NCBI GenBank assembly: GCA_964627455.1
Contig: CAZVKC010000041.1
Location: 5,971 to 69,970, forward strand
DNA from: F-183 sp964627455
GTDB taxonomy: Bacteria > Acidobacteriota > Terriglobia > Bryobacterales > Bryobacteraceae
DNA length: 64,000 nucleotides
Direction of reading: 5' to 3'
The notes below the pieces were generated by a model. It saw nothing but the letters and a program-made list of their open reading frames with translations. It made no database searches and was not told where the DNA came from. This document shows positions 51,825-60,227 of this stretch, one piece after another (within the stretch, counting starts at the first letter, position 1; every line of letters begins with the position of its first letter). Position numbers and translations under genes: made by a program.

Positions 51825-51876
51825 TTATCCACAGGCCGTTACACGCTCATGACGGCCGGGCAAACATTTATCAACA
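51825..51876. promoter_or_regulatory. Two DnaA-box-like sites
   Basis: TTATCCACA at 51825-51833 is a perfect consensus DnaA box; TTATCAACA at 51868-51876 has one mismatch. Both lie in the spacer between the PAP2 and TtcA-like genes, in the same orientation. They could regulate these divergent genes. Confidence 0.4.
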
Positions 51877-51935
51877 TTTCTGTTTTCCTCAAGTTTTTCG
51901 TGGCTGGCGCCCTCCCGCGTCTGTGAGGTGGGCCT

Positions 51936-51941
51936 TATAAT
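51936..51941 (+). promoter_or_regulatory. Candidate -10 of the TtcA-like gene
   Basis: A perfect TATAAT ends six bases before the TTG start at 51948. Transcription would begin at about the start codon. No clear -35. Confidence 0.45.
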
Positions 51942-51947
51942 AAAGGT

Positions 51948-52739
51948 TTGGAGCTCGAAAAAACCTTACTGCGAAAAGTCGGCGAGGCCATCGCGCGGTT
52001 CAAGATGATCCGTGACGGAGACCGCGTCGCCGTCGGGCTTTCGGGCGGCAAGGATTCGGTCGCTCTTCTCGAAGCGCTGCTGCTGCTGCAAAAGCGCGCC
52101 CCCATTGATTTCTCGGTCTGCGCCTTCACCATCGAACAGGGCAAGTTTCTGCGCCCGTTCGACGCGATGGGAGAGTACATGCGCGGCCGCGGCATCGATT
52201 GGACCTACCACCGCGACGGGGCTTCGTTCGACCTGCTCGAAGAGCAGCCGGACCATGGCTGCGACATGTGCAGCCGGTATCGCCGGCGAGCCGTTTACGA
52301 AGTGGTGCGTGGACTTGGGGCGAATGTCATCGCTCTGGGGCATACGGCCGACGATTTCTGTGAATCATTTCTGCGCAATGCGATGTTTACCGGACGCATG
52401 AGCGCGCTACCCCCAGTGACGTATTCGCGCAAGCGAGAGTTTCGCCTGATTCGTCCCCTGGTCTTTGTTTCAGAAGAACTTACGACGCAATTTGCTACTG
52501 CTCTCGGTGCGCCCGTCATCCCCTGCGGATGCTCGCAGCGGACCGGAACCGTTCGTAAGTCGTTACGATCCATGTTCGCGGAACTCGAGAAAGAGTATCC
52601 GCATTTGAAAGATACTTTACTGTCGGCAATGGGGAACATTGAACCCCAGCGACTGCTGGATACCCGTTATCTCGATCTGGATGGTCTAGAAGAAGTCGCG
52701 GCCAAGACCGAACTGTTGCCGATTTTTACCGAATCGTAA
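51948..52739 (+). CDS. ttcA: TtcA-like tRNA 2-thiocytidine synthase
   Basis: A PP-loop ATPase of 263 residues. The ATP pyrophosphatase motif is GLSGGKDSVALLE near residue 30. The iron-sulfur-binding cysteines characteristic of TtcA/TtuA appear as CDMCSRYRR near residue 105 and PCGCSQRTGT near residue 195. TtcA thiolates C32 of certain tRNAs. The NVIALGHTADDFCESFLRN segment is conserved in the family. The TTG start is supported by lack of an earlier in-frame ATG and by the TATAAT six bases upstream. TilS is less likely because of the cysteine pattern. Confidence 0.85.
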   Translation: MELEKTLLRKVGEAIARFKMIRDGDRVAVGLSGGKDSVALLEALLLLQKRAPIDFSVCAFTIEQGKFLRPFDAMGEYMRGRGIDWTYHRDGASFDLLEEQPDHGCDMCSRYRRRAVYEVVRGLGANVIALGHTADDFCESFLRNAMFTGRMSALPPVTYSRKREFRLIRPLVFVSEELTTQFATALGAPVIPCGCSQRTGTVRKSLRSMFAELEKEYPHLKDTLLSAMGNIEPQRLLDTRYLDLDGLEEVAAKTELLPIFTES

Positions 52740-52827
52740 CCGGATTGTGATTGATCTGCCGCGCTGGGGATGAGAAGATAAACTTCCGGTAGAGCTGTAG
52801 ACTGAGAGACGTGTCGAATTCACTCTT

Positions 52828-53442
52828 ATGAAGTTTCTTCCTCGCGAAGAGAAGTTCTTTGCACTGTTCAATAAGCAGGCCGGCTTGATTGCCGAAGCGT
52901 CCGCGTTGTTGCGGGACGGAGTACAGAATGGCCTCCACAAGCTGCCCGAGGCCGCAGCCCGAATTCAGAAACTGGAAGAAGAAGGAGACGACATCAGCGC
53001 CAACATCTCGCGCGCGCTGAGCGACACCTTCATCACACCCATCGACCCCGAAGATATCCAAACCCTGTCCAGCAAGCTGGACGAAGTCCTGAACGGTATC
53101 GAGGATACGGCTCACCGCCTGGTCGCCTACAAGATTTCGCCGATCCCCAAGCCGATGCTCGAGCAGTGCGATCTCATCCTCAAAAGCTGCCAGTTCCTGA
53201 AAGACGCTTTCCAGGCGCTCTCGAACGACAAACCCTATAACGAAGCCTGCATCGAGATCATGCGCCTCGAAGAGCGCGCGGACGTCGTGGACCGGGCGGC
53301 GGTGGCGGCGCTTTTCGACAACGAAGCCAACCCGATCACCCTGTTGAAGCTCCGGGAGATTTACGACTTTCTCGAGGCTACGACCGACCGCTGCCTGCAC
53401 GTCGCGGTGACGCTGCAGTATGTAGCCGCCAAGAACAGCTAA
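52828..53442 (+). CDS. PhoU-like DUF47 accessory protein of the phosphate transporter
   Basis: A 204-residue, all-helical DUF47 protein (MKFLPREEKFFALFNKQAGL, then E/D-rich helices EEEGDDISANISRALSDTFITPIDPEDI). DUF47 proteins are encoded next to Pit transporters and are thought to regulate them. It lies nine bases upstream of pit in the same direction. No membrane segment. Confidence 0.9.
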   Translation: MKFLPREEKFFALFNKQAGLIAEASALLRDGVQNGLHKLPEAAARIQKLEEEGDDISANISRALSDTFITPIDPEDIQTLSSKLDEVLNGIEDTAHRLVAYKISPIPKPMLEQCDLILKSCQFLKDAFQALSNDKPYNEACIEIMRLEERADVVDRAAVAALFDNEANPITLLKLREIYDFLEATTDRCLHVAVTLQYVAAKNS

Positions 53443-53451
53443 GCGCTCCGC

Positions 53452-54480
53452 ATGGACCACAATCTCGTACTGGTCGGAGTGATCATCGTCGTCGCCCTCG
53501 CCTTTGATTTCATCAATGGCTTCCACGACGCAGCGAACTCCATTGCGACCATTGTCGCTACGCGTGTGCTCAGCCCGTTTCAAGCGGTCTTATGGGCGGC
53601 CTTCTTCAACTTCGCGGCGGTGTTCATCATCGGGACCGGGGTCGCGAAAACCGTCGGATCCGGGATGGTCAACCTCAATGTGGTGACTCCCAAAGTGATC
53701 CTGGCGGGACTCATCGGCGCCATCATCTGGGATCTTCTCACCTGGTGGTGGGGGCTCCCCACCAGTTCCTCGCACGCGCTCATGGGTGGTTACGCCGGCG
53801 CGGCGATGATCAAGGTTGCGCTGACGAAGGGTCCCGAGCATGCCCTCGAGGCACTGATTCTATCGGGCTGGACCAAGACTCTGATCTTCATCGTCATCGC
53901 GCCGGCGATCGGCATGGCGGTGGCTTCGGTGCTGATGGTCGGCGTGTACTGGGCGTTTAAGAATGCATCGCCGAAACACATGGATACCTGGTTCCGGCGG
54001 CTGCAGTTGGCGTCCTCGGCGCTGCTGAGCTTCTCGCACGGCGGCAACGACGCGCAGAAGACCGCAGGCATCATCACGGGTGTTCTGGTTTCGGCCAAAG
54101 TGATCGATCACTTCGAGGTTCCGACCTGGGTGTTGTGGTCGGCGTACATCGCGATCGGCGCGGGTACGATGAGCGGCGGCTGGCGCATCGTCCACACCAT
54201 GGGCGGCCGTCTCACTCGTTTGAAGCCGCGTAGTGGATTCTGTGCGGAAACGGCTGCTGCGATCGCGATCCTGTTTGCGACGGAAGCGGTGAAGCTGCCG
54301 GTATCCACCACGCATGTGACCGCGGGCGCGATCGCAGGCGTGGGCTCGATTCAGCGGTTGAAAGCGGTCCGCTGGGGCGTCGCGGCGAACATCCTCTGGG
54401 CGTGGGTCCTGACGATTCCTGCCTCCGGGATTGCCGGCGCCGCGAGCATGGCGCTCATCATCGAACTCTTCGGTGTCTGA
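53452..54480 (+). CDS. pit: Pit-family low-affinity inorganic phosphate transporter
   Basis: A 342-residue membrane protein of the PiT family with about ten transmembrane segments. The family signature occurs twice in inverted repeat: FDFINGFHDAANSIATIVATR near the N-terminus and FSHGGNDAQKTAGIITGVL in the middle; PTSSSHALMGGY and PVSTTHVTAGAIAGVGS form the second paired motif. It transports metal-phosphate or sodium/proton-coupled phosphate. It is paired with the DUF47 gene and overlaps the phosphoesterase gene. Confidence 0.94.
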   Translation: MDHNLVLVGVIIVVALAFDFINGFHDAANSIATIVATRVLSPFQAVLWAAFFNFAAVFIIGTGVAKTVGSGMVNLNVVTPKVILAGLIGAIIWDLLTWWWGLPTSSSHALMGGYAGAAMIKVALTKGPEHALEALILSGWTKTLIFIVIAPAIGMAVASVLMVGVYWAFKNASPKHMDTWFRRLQLASSALLSFSHGGNDAQKTAGIITGVLVSAKVIDHFEVPTWVLWSAYIAIGAGTMSGGWRIVHTMGGRLTRLKPRSGFCAETAAAIAILFATEAVKLPVSTTHVTAGAIAGVGSIQRLKAVRWGVAANILWAWVLTIPASGIAGAASMALIIELFGV

Positions 54481-55237
54481 TTCTCAGTTGCTGCTCGATC
54501 TCGCCGCGGGTCCGCGCCGGTTGCAGGCGCACGCCAGCGGCGCGCTGTGGCTCGAAGACCTGCGTACGCTGATCGTCGCGGATCTGCATCTCGGCTACGG
54601 TTTTGCCCAGCGCAGGCGCGGTCAGTTGGGTCCCATCGTAGACGAGCAAACTTCCGATCGGCTGGACGCTGTGTTGCGGGCTTTGCAGCCGTTGTCGGTG
54701 GTCTTTCTTGGCGACACGGTGCATGCGCCGGATCCGGCGCCGGAAGAGCGGGCGTGGATCCGCGCGAGGTTCGACGCTTGGCGCGCGGGTGGGACTGAGT
54801 TAACGGTCGTGCGGGGCAATCATGATCGTGCGATTGCAGCCGATTTCGACATCGACGTGGTGGAAGAGTGGCGCGTGCCTGGCATCGTGGGGGTTCACGG
54901 GGACAAGGAGTGGCCGGCGCCGCAGGCCGATGAGATCCTCGTCATCGGGCACTTGCATCCGGCAGTGGGAGTGGAAGACGCGGCGGGAGTCCGGCGCCGG
55001 ATCCCCGTTTTTCTGCGGCATCCTTCGCTGCTGATTCTGCCCGCCTTCTCACCATTTGCCGCAGGACTCGACGTCTGGCGGCGCATGCCGGAATCCCTGC
55101 AGCACATCGAGTTCGAGGCTATTGCCGCGACGGGTACGCGGGTTGCGTTGCTCGGTCCGCTGTCGCGCCTGGTGTCGCCGGCTCAGGGATCGAAGCCCAG
55201 GGACTTCCGGCGGCAGCGGCACAACCGGCAGGCTTAA
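54473..55237 (+). CDS. Calcineurin-like metallophosphoesterase (PdeM-like, COG1407)
   Basis: This 254-residue protein has all calcineurin-fold metal motifs: VADLHLG (Asp-x-His), FLGDTVH (Gly-Asp), VRGNHDR, and IGHLHPAVG. It resembles COG1407/PdeM, a family often linked to ligase-associated DNA repair. Those partner genes (LigD-like, Lhr) are not here. GTG 54473 overlaps pit by eight bases; the frame extends upstream inside pit but without homology. It may be co-transcribed with pit. Confidence 0.8.
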   Translation: MSDSQLLLDLAAGPRRLQAHASGALWLEDLRTLIVADLHLGYGFAQRRRGQLGPIVDEQTSDRLDAVLRALQPLSVVFLGDTVHAPDPAPEERAWIRARFDAWRAGGTELTVVRGNHDRAIAADFDIDVVEEWRVPGIVGVHGDKEWPAPQADEILVIGHLHPAVGVEDAAGVRRRIPVFLRHPSLLILPAFSPFAAGLDVWRRMPESLQHIEFEAIAATGTRVALLGPLSRLVSPAQGSKPRDFRRQRHNRQA

Positions 55238-55902
55238 GAAAAGCGCTTCTTGACCAGGAACCAGAGGTTGTAGAAACCGTCTCGCCAGGGGTTCAGCTTG
55301 ATTTCGCCGAGTCTCGACGAGTACTGAATGCTCAGTTCCTGAAAACGCACGCCCGCCTTCAACGCTTCGATCTTGATCTCTTCGGAAAACGCCATGCCGT
55401 CGGAGGTCAGGTTGATACGTTCGAGAATGTTTCGGCGGAAGACCCACATCCCGCTCTGCGAATCGCGCACCCAGCGGAAGTAGAGCAGCGACATCGCGAG
55501 CGAGAGCACCCAGTTGCCGAACTTGTGCTTGAAGCTCATCGCATTGCGGTCCCGCACCGGGAAGCGTGAGGCGTTGAGGAAGTCCACCTCGAGATGCAGG
55601 AACGCTTCGAGCAGATAGGACAGCGCGTCGACGGGATAGCTGTGGTCGCCGTCGAGGGTCACAATGACGTCGCCAGTCGCTTTCTGGAATCCGCTTTTGT
55701 AAGCGCGCCCGTAACCGCGGACCTCCTCATGAATCACCTGTGCGCCGTAGCTCTTGGCGACGTCGGCCGTACGATCCGTGGAGCCGTTATCGACGACGAT
55801 AACCTGGTCGACGAACTTTGGCATGCGTTGCATGACCTGTTCGACGCCTTGTTCTTCATTCAAGCAGGGAATGATGACTGTGATGGAGAGGTTCTTGTAC
55901 AA
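55234..55902 (-). CDS. GT2-family glycosyltransferase, dolichol-P-mannose synthase-like
   Basis: A 222-residue soluble GT-A glycosyltransferase. The nucleotide-binding N-terminus is TVIIPCLNEEQGVEQV, followed by VVDNGSTDRTADVA, the DxD metal motif in TLDGDHSYP, and the acceptor-site DSQSGMWVFRR. There are no C-terminal membrane spans. It probably transfers a sugar to a lipid carrier. The start is TTG 55902; TATCCT about 15 bases upstream may be the -10. Confidence 0.85.
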   Translation of the reverse strand: MYKNLSITVIIPCLNEEQGVEQVMQRMPKFVDQVIVVDNGSTDRTADVAKSYGAQVIHEEVRGYGRAYKSGFQKATGDVIVTLDGDHSYPVDALSYLLEAFLHLEVDFLNASRFPVRDRNAMSFKHKFGNWVLSLAMSLLYFRWVRDSQSGMWVFRRNILERINLTSDGMAFSEEIKIEALKAGVRFQELSIQYSSRLGEIKLNPWRDGFYNLWFLVKKRFS

Positions 55903-55965
55903 GCGGGACGAAGAGTCAGGATAACAAGTCGCGCAGGCCCCCGTGTTTTTGCGACACTCACGAGT

Positions 55966-57648
55966 ATGCTTGTGTTGGCTGCGATCCTGGCTTGCTCAAT
56001 CGTTGCGTCGGCTGCTCCGGCGTTTCGCGTCACAGCGCCGGGACAGAGCGCGCCGCTTGATGGGCGATTGCTGCTTCTGCTTTCCACGGATGCCTCGGCG
56101 GAGCCGCGGTTCCAGATCAACGACGGGCCTTCGTCACAGATGGTGTTCGGCATGGATGTCGAGAACTGGAAGCCGGGCGCTGCCGTGCGCATCGCCGGTG
56201 AGTTCGGCTACCCGGTGCGGACTCTCGCGGAAGTGAAGCCCGGCAAGTACCAGGTGCAGGCCGTGCTGCACAAGTACGAAACCTTTCGTCGCGCCGACGG
56301 GCACGTGGTGAAGTTGCCGATGGATCGCGGCGAAGGGCAGCAGTGGAACCGGGCGCCAGGCAACCTCTATTCCAAGCCTCGCGAGATTCAGGTCACGGCC
56401 GGCGCCGCGTCGTTCGACATCGCATTGGATCAGATGATTCCTCCGATCCCGGAACCGAAGGACACGAAGTACATCTGGCATGTGAAGATCCAGAGCGAAC
56501 TGCTGACGAAGTTCTGGGGACGTCCGATGCATCTCGGCGCACATGTTCTGCTCCCGGAGGGATTCGACGAACATCCCGAAGCTCGCTATCCGCTGGTCAT
56601 CTTTCACGGCCATTTTCCCGAGGATTTTGCCGGTTTTCGAACAGAGCCGCCGGATCCGGGCTTGAAGCCGGATTACTCGGAGCGGTTCAAGATCAGCGGA
56701 TACAACCGGATCGTGCAGCAGGAGGCGTACGACTTCTATAAGAAGTGGACCGGGCCGGGTTTCCCGCGCATGATCATCATCGAGATCCAGCACGCCAACC
56801 AGTTCTATGACGATTCCTATGCGGTGAACTCGGCCAACATCGGTCCTTATGGCGACGCGATCATGCGTGAACTCGTGCCGCATATCGAGAAGAAGTTTCG
56901 TGGCATCGGGCAGGGTTGGGCGCGGTTCACTTACGGCGGATCCACGGGCGGCTGGGAAGCTCTGGCCGTGCAGATGTTCTATCCCGACGAGTTCAACGGC
57001 GCGTTTGCGGCGTGTCCGGATCCAATCGACTTCCGCGCGTTTACCGTGGTGGACATCTACAAGGATCGCAATGCCTACTTCCTCGATGGCGCACACCAGC
57101 GGATCCCGCGGCCGGGCAAGCGCGATTACCTGGGACACCTCAGCGCAACGATGCAGTCGCTGAATTACTACGAACTCGCGCTGGGAACGCGCACGCGTTC
57201 AGGCCAGCAGTGGGACATCTGGGAAGCGGTGTTTTCGCCCGTTGGTCCCGATGGCTATCCGAAGCGGATCTTCGACAAGATCACCGGCGAGATCGATCAC
57301 AGCGTCGCGGCGTACTGGCGCGAACATTACGATCTGCGGCATATCCTCGAACGCGACTGGGCGACGCTGGGTCCCAAGGTAAAAGGTAAGATCCACCTAT
57401 ATTGCGGCGACATGGACAACTACTATCTCAACAACGCCGTGTACCTGATGGAGGACTTCCTCAAGAAGACCGATTACGGCGGCGAAGTGAAGTACGGGGA
57501 TCGCGCGGAGCATTGCTGGAACGGCGATCCGACGCAGCCGAACCATATCTCGCGCCTTCGCTACAACACGATGTACGTTCCGAAGATCCTCGACCGGATC
57601 GAGAAGACCGCTCCCGCCGGCGCGGACAAAACAAGCTGGCGCTACTAA
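55966..57648 (+). CDS. Secreted alpha/beta-hydrolase, putative esterase
   Basis: The 560-residue protein begins with a signal peptide (MLVLAAILACSIVASAAPAF). An N-terminal about 150-residue beta-rich region precedes the hydrolase domain. The nucleophile elbow is in TYGGSTGGWEA; candidate partners are an Asp in CGDMDNYY and a His in AEHCWNGD. It resembles esterase D/feruloyl-esterase-type proteins. The frame is open upstream to 55594, antisense to the glycosyltransferase gene; ATG 55966 is chosen because it begins the signal peptide. It ends five bases before the ADA2-like gene. Confidence 0.82.
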   Translation: MLVLAAILACSIVASAAPAFRVTAPGQSAPLDGRLLLLLSTDASAEPRFQINDGPSSQMVFGMDVENWKPGAAVRIAGEFGYPVRTLAEVKPGKYQVQAVLHKYETFRRADGHVVKLPMDRGEGQQWNRAPGNLYSKPREIQVTAGAASFDIALDQMIPPIPEPKDTKYIWHVKIQSELLTKFWGRPMHLGAHVLLPEGFDEHPEARYPLVIFHGHFPEDFAGFRTEPPDPGLKPDYSERFKISGYNRIVQQEAYDFYKKWTGPGFPRMIIIEIQHANQFYDDSYAVNSANIGPYGDAIMRELVPHIEKKFRGIGQGWARFTYGGSTGGWEALAVQMFYPDEFNGAFAACPDPIDFRAFTVVDIYKDRNAYFLDGAHQRIPRPGKRDYLGHLSATMQSLNYYELALGTRTRSGQQWDIWEAVFSPVGPDGYPKRIFDKITGEIDHSVAAYWREHYDLRHILERDWATLGPKVKGKIHLYCGDMDNYYLNNAVYLMEDFLKKTDYGGEVKYGDRAEHCWNGDPTQPNHISRLRYNTMYVPKILDRIEKTAPAGADKTSWRY

Positions 57649-57652
57649 AAAC

Positions 57653-58999
57653 ATGAATCGCACGTTCGTTGTTTTCGCCTGCCTCGCGTGGGCCCCGGTG
57701 ATTGGTTTCGCGCAGGATTTCGACGCGCGCTTTGAGGAGATCCGCAAGGCCGCCTTGCCGCGTGAGATGTACTCGTTCTTCTGGGACATGCCCAAAGGCG
57801 GCGACCTGCATCATCACCTGTCGCTCTCGTTTCGTCCAGATGAAGTGTATGAGGTGATGGCGCACTTCTATACGCGCGTGAAGTTATCGACCTGTCCTGG
57901 CGATGAGGCGGCGGCGCCGCTGCGTTTTCGCATCATCAGCCGTGAGTCGTTCGAGAAGCTGACCGCCTGCGAACAGGCCGACTACGTCGAGATCGCGAAG
58001 ATGGACGGCGAACAGAAAGCCGCATGGGTATTGTCGCTGATCATCGACAAAGCGTACGAAGGCCGTAACGAATTCTTCGAAGTGATCGTGTCCCGATTGC
58101 AGGAACCAACGCGGGATCCGGCCGTGATTCTGGAACTGCTGCCGCGTATGTTGAAGCGCTATGCGCGAGAGAAGGTGCTGTACGTCGAAACGCAGTACAA
58201 CGTGCCGGATGCGAGCATTGCGCCGAAGTTCCGCGAACGGCTCGCGCAGCCGGATCTCGCGAATCTGTACACGACGCTGCGCTTTCAGAGTGTCGTGATC
58301 CGCTTCCGTCCGAATGCGGAAGAAGCGATCGAGCGCGCCTATCAGTTCATCGATCAGAACCGCGACCTGTGGGTGGGCATCAACATGGCGGGCAGGGAAG
58401 ACAACACGAAGGGGCATGCCCTGCGCTTTCTCGATACGTTCCGCAAGATGCGCCGGACCTACAGCGGCATCCACATGTCGATCCACGGCGGCGAGGTCGA
58501 CAATCCGGGACACGAGGTTCGCAACACCCTCCTGATCGGCGCAGAACGCATCGGGCACGGGGTCAACCTCATCACGGATCCCGACACGATGCTGCTGATG
58601 CGTAACGGGCGCAATCTCGTGGAGGTCAACCTGGTCAGCAACCGGCTCCTCGAGTATGTGCCGAATCTCGATACGCATCCGTTCATCGAGTACCTGCGAT
58701 TCGGGATCCCGGTGTGCTTGAATACCGATGATTCCGGCATCTGGGATTCGAATCTCACCGACGAATACTTCCTTGCGTCGAAGCACTACAAGCTCACCTG
58801 GAGCGAGATCGTGCAACTGGGGCGCAACAGCCTCGAGTTCTCTTTCGCGCAGCCTGCGTTGAAGAAGCAGTTGCAGGAGCGGTTTGAGCAAAGCGTGAAA
58901 GAGTTCGAGCAGAAGTACTCGGCGGCGAACTGGCGCGAGGAGTTGCGGAAGGTGCAGGCCGAAGAGTCCGGCTACGCTCGCCGCGCCATTCTGCGCTGA
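57653..58999 (+). CDS. Secreted adenosine deaminase-like protein (ADA2/ADGF type)
   Basis: A 448-residue protein with a signal peptide (MNRTFVVFACLAWAPVIGFA). The amidohydrolase motifs are MPKGGDLHHHLSLS (His-x-His), SIHGGEVDNPG (the HAGE equivalent, His-Gly-Gly-Glu), RIGHGVNLI, and NTDDSGIW. The length and secretion resemble ADGF/CECR1-like deaminases. It may scavenge extracytoplasmic nucleosides. It follows the esterase gene by four bases, so the two are probably co-transcribed. It is distinct from the cytosolic deaminase at 50369. Confidence 0.85.
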   Translation: MNRTFVVFACLAWAPVIGFAQDFDARFEEIRKAALPREMYSFFWDMPKGGDLHHHLSLSFRPDEVYEVMAHFYTRVKLSTCPGDEAAAPLRFRIISRESFEKLTACEQADYVEIAKMDGEQKAAWVLSLIIDKAYEGRNEFFEVIVSRLQEPTRDPAVILELLPRMLKRYAREKVLYVETQYNVPDASIAPKFRERLAQPDLANLYTTLRFQSVVIRFRPNAEEAIERAYQFIDQNRDLWVGINMAGREDNTKGHALRFLDTFRKMRRTYSGIHMSIHGGEVDNPGHEVRNTLLIGAERIGHGVNLITDPDTMLLMRNGRNLVEVNLVSNRLLEYVPNLDTHPFIEYLRFGIPVCLNTDDSGIWDSNLTDEYFLASKHYKLTWSEIVQLGRNSLEFSFAQPALKKQLQERFEQSVKEFEQKYSAANWREELRKVQAEESGYARRAILR

Positions 59000-59005
59000 T
59001 CGCGC

Positions 59006-60211
59006 TTATTCGTACCGCAATGCTTCGGTGGGATTGAGTTGCGCGGCTTTGCTCGCGGGCAGCATGCCGAACGCGAGTCCCACGCCGACCGATACGACGA
59101 ATGCGACGATGACCGACGCGGGCGCAATCGGGATCTCGATGCCTTCCGCGAAGTACTGCGCCGTGATCGGCACCGCGACGCCGATGAGGATGCCCACCAG
59201 GCCGCCGCTGACGCTGATGAGAACGGCTTCCATCAGGAACTGTTTCATCACCGCGGATTTGCTCGCGCCAATCGACATGCGGATGCCGATCTCACGCGTA
59301 CGCTCGGTCACCGTCACCAGCATGATGTTCATGATGCCGATGCCGGAGATGATGAGCGCGATCGCGGAGATGAAAACCAGCACGATACGCAGGATCAGGG
59401 AAATGTTCTTGGCGGCGCCGAGGATGGATCCGAGATTCTCGACTTTGTAGCGCGCCCCCGGGCGATGCCGGCTTTCGAGCAGCGTCTGGATGTCGCGCGT
59501 GAGAGGTTCCACTTCTTCGGGACTCACGGCCTGCACGTACATCGGATCGATGCGCTCGGTCGGTACGTAGTAGCGCATCACGGTGATCGGAATCATTACC
59601 GTTTCGGCGGCGAGTTCCGACAGTCCGAAGCTTTCGGTTTTTTCCTTGAAGGTTCCAATGATGGTGAACTGCAGGTCGCGGATCTTGATGGTTTGCCCGA
59701 TGGAATTCACCTGGCTGCCGAACATGCGGCGCGCCAGTTTCTCGGTGACCATCGCGACCTTCTGGCGATACAGCACTTCGCCGGGATCCATGAAGCGTCC
59801 GGCCAGCAGCACCAGGTTGCGCACCTTGATGTACTGATCGTCGGAGCCGATGACCGCGATGTCCTGATCTTTGCCGTCGATGCGGATGCGGTCATAATTG
59901 ACCATCACGCCCGTGGCGGCGACGATGCGATCGGCGAATTGTTTTCGCACCGCCTCGACGTCAGAGAATTTGACGAAGTCCGCGCTGACGGGCGCGGATG
60001 TGTTGGTGCCCGCCTCATACTGGGCGTACACCATGTTCGATCCGATGGCGCGAATCTGGTCGAGGATCAGCTCTTCAGAAGTAAGCGAGATCGTGACCAC
60101 CAGGATCACGCTGGCGTTCCCGATCACCAGGCCCAGAGCCGTCAGGAACGTCCGGAACTTGTTCGCGCTGAGTGCGTGGAGACTGAATTTGAATATGTCG
60201 GCGAGAATCAC
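59006..60211 (-). CDS. MacB/FtsX-type ABC transporter permease
   Basis: A 401-residue permease with one N-terminal transmembrane segment (TFLTALGLVIGNASVILVVTISL), a periplasmic MacB_PCD domain (about 45-250) and three C-terminal FtsX-type spans (FISAIALIISGIGIMNIMLV; VSGGLVGILIGVAVPITA; VIVAFVVSVGVGLAFGMLPA) ending in ALRYE. The cognate ATPase and membrane-fusion genes are not next to it. It starts 16 bases after the TPR gene ends. Confidence 0.88.
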   Translation of the reverse strand: MILADIFKFSLHALSANKFRTFLTALGLVIGNASVILVVTISLTSEELILDQIRAIGSNMVYAQYEAGTNTSAPVSADFVKFSDVEAVRKQFADRIVAATGVMVNYDRIRIDGKDQDIAVIGSDDQYIKVRNLVLLAGRFMDPGEVLYRQKVAMVTEKLARRMFGSQVNSIGQTIKIRDLQFTIIGTFKEKTESFGLSELAAETVMIPITVMRYYVPTERIDPMYVQAVSPEEVEPLTRDIQTLLESRHRPGARYKVENLGSILGAAKNISLILRIVLVFISAIALIISGIGIMNIMLVTVTERTREIGIRMSIGASKSAVMKQFLMEAVLISVSGGLVGILIGVAVPITAQYFAEGIEIPIAPASVIVAFVVSVGVGLAFGMLPASKAAQLNPTEALRYE

Positions 60212-60227
60212 GGCGTGATTTTTTGAT

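Noticed and set aside
51825..51876. Replication origin
   Set aside because: Only two DnaA boxes, no dnaA/dnaN/gidA nearby, and no clear A/T-rich unwinding element.
55594..55965. N-terminal extension of the secreted esterase
   Set aside because: It lies antisense to the glycosyltransferase gene, and a signal peptide begins at ATG 55966.
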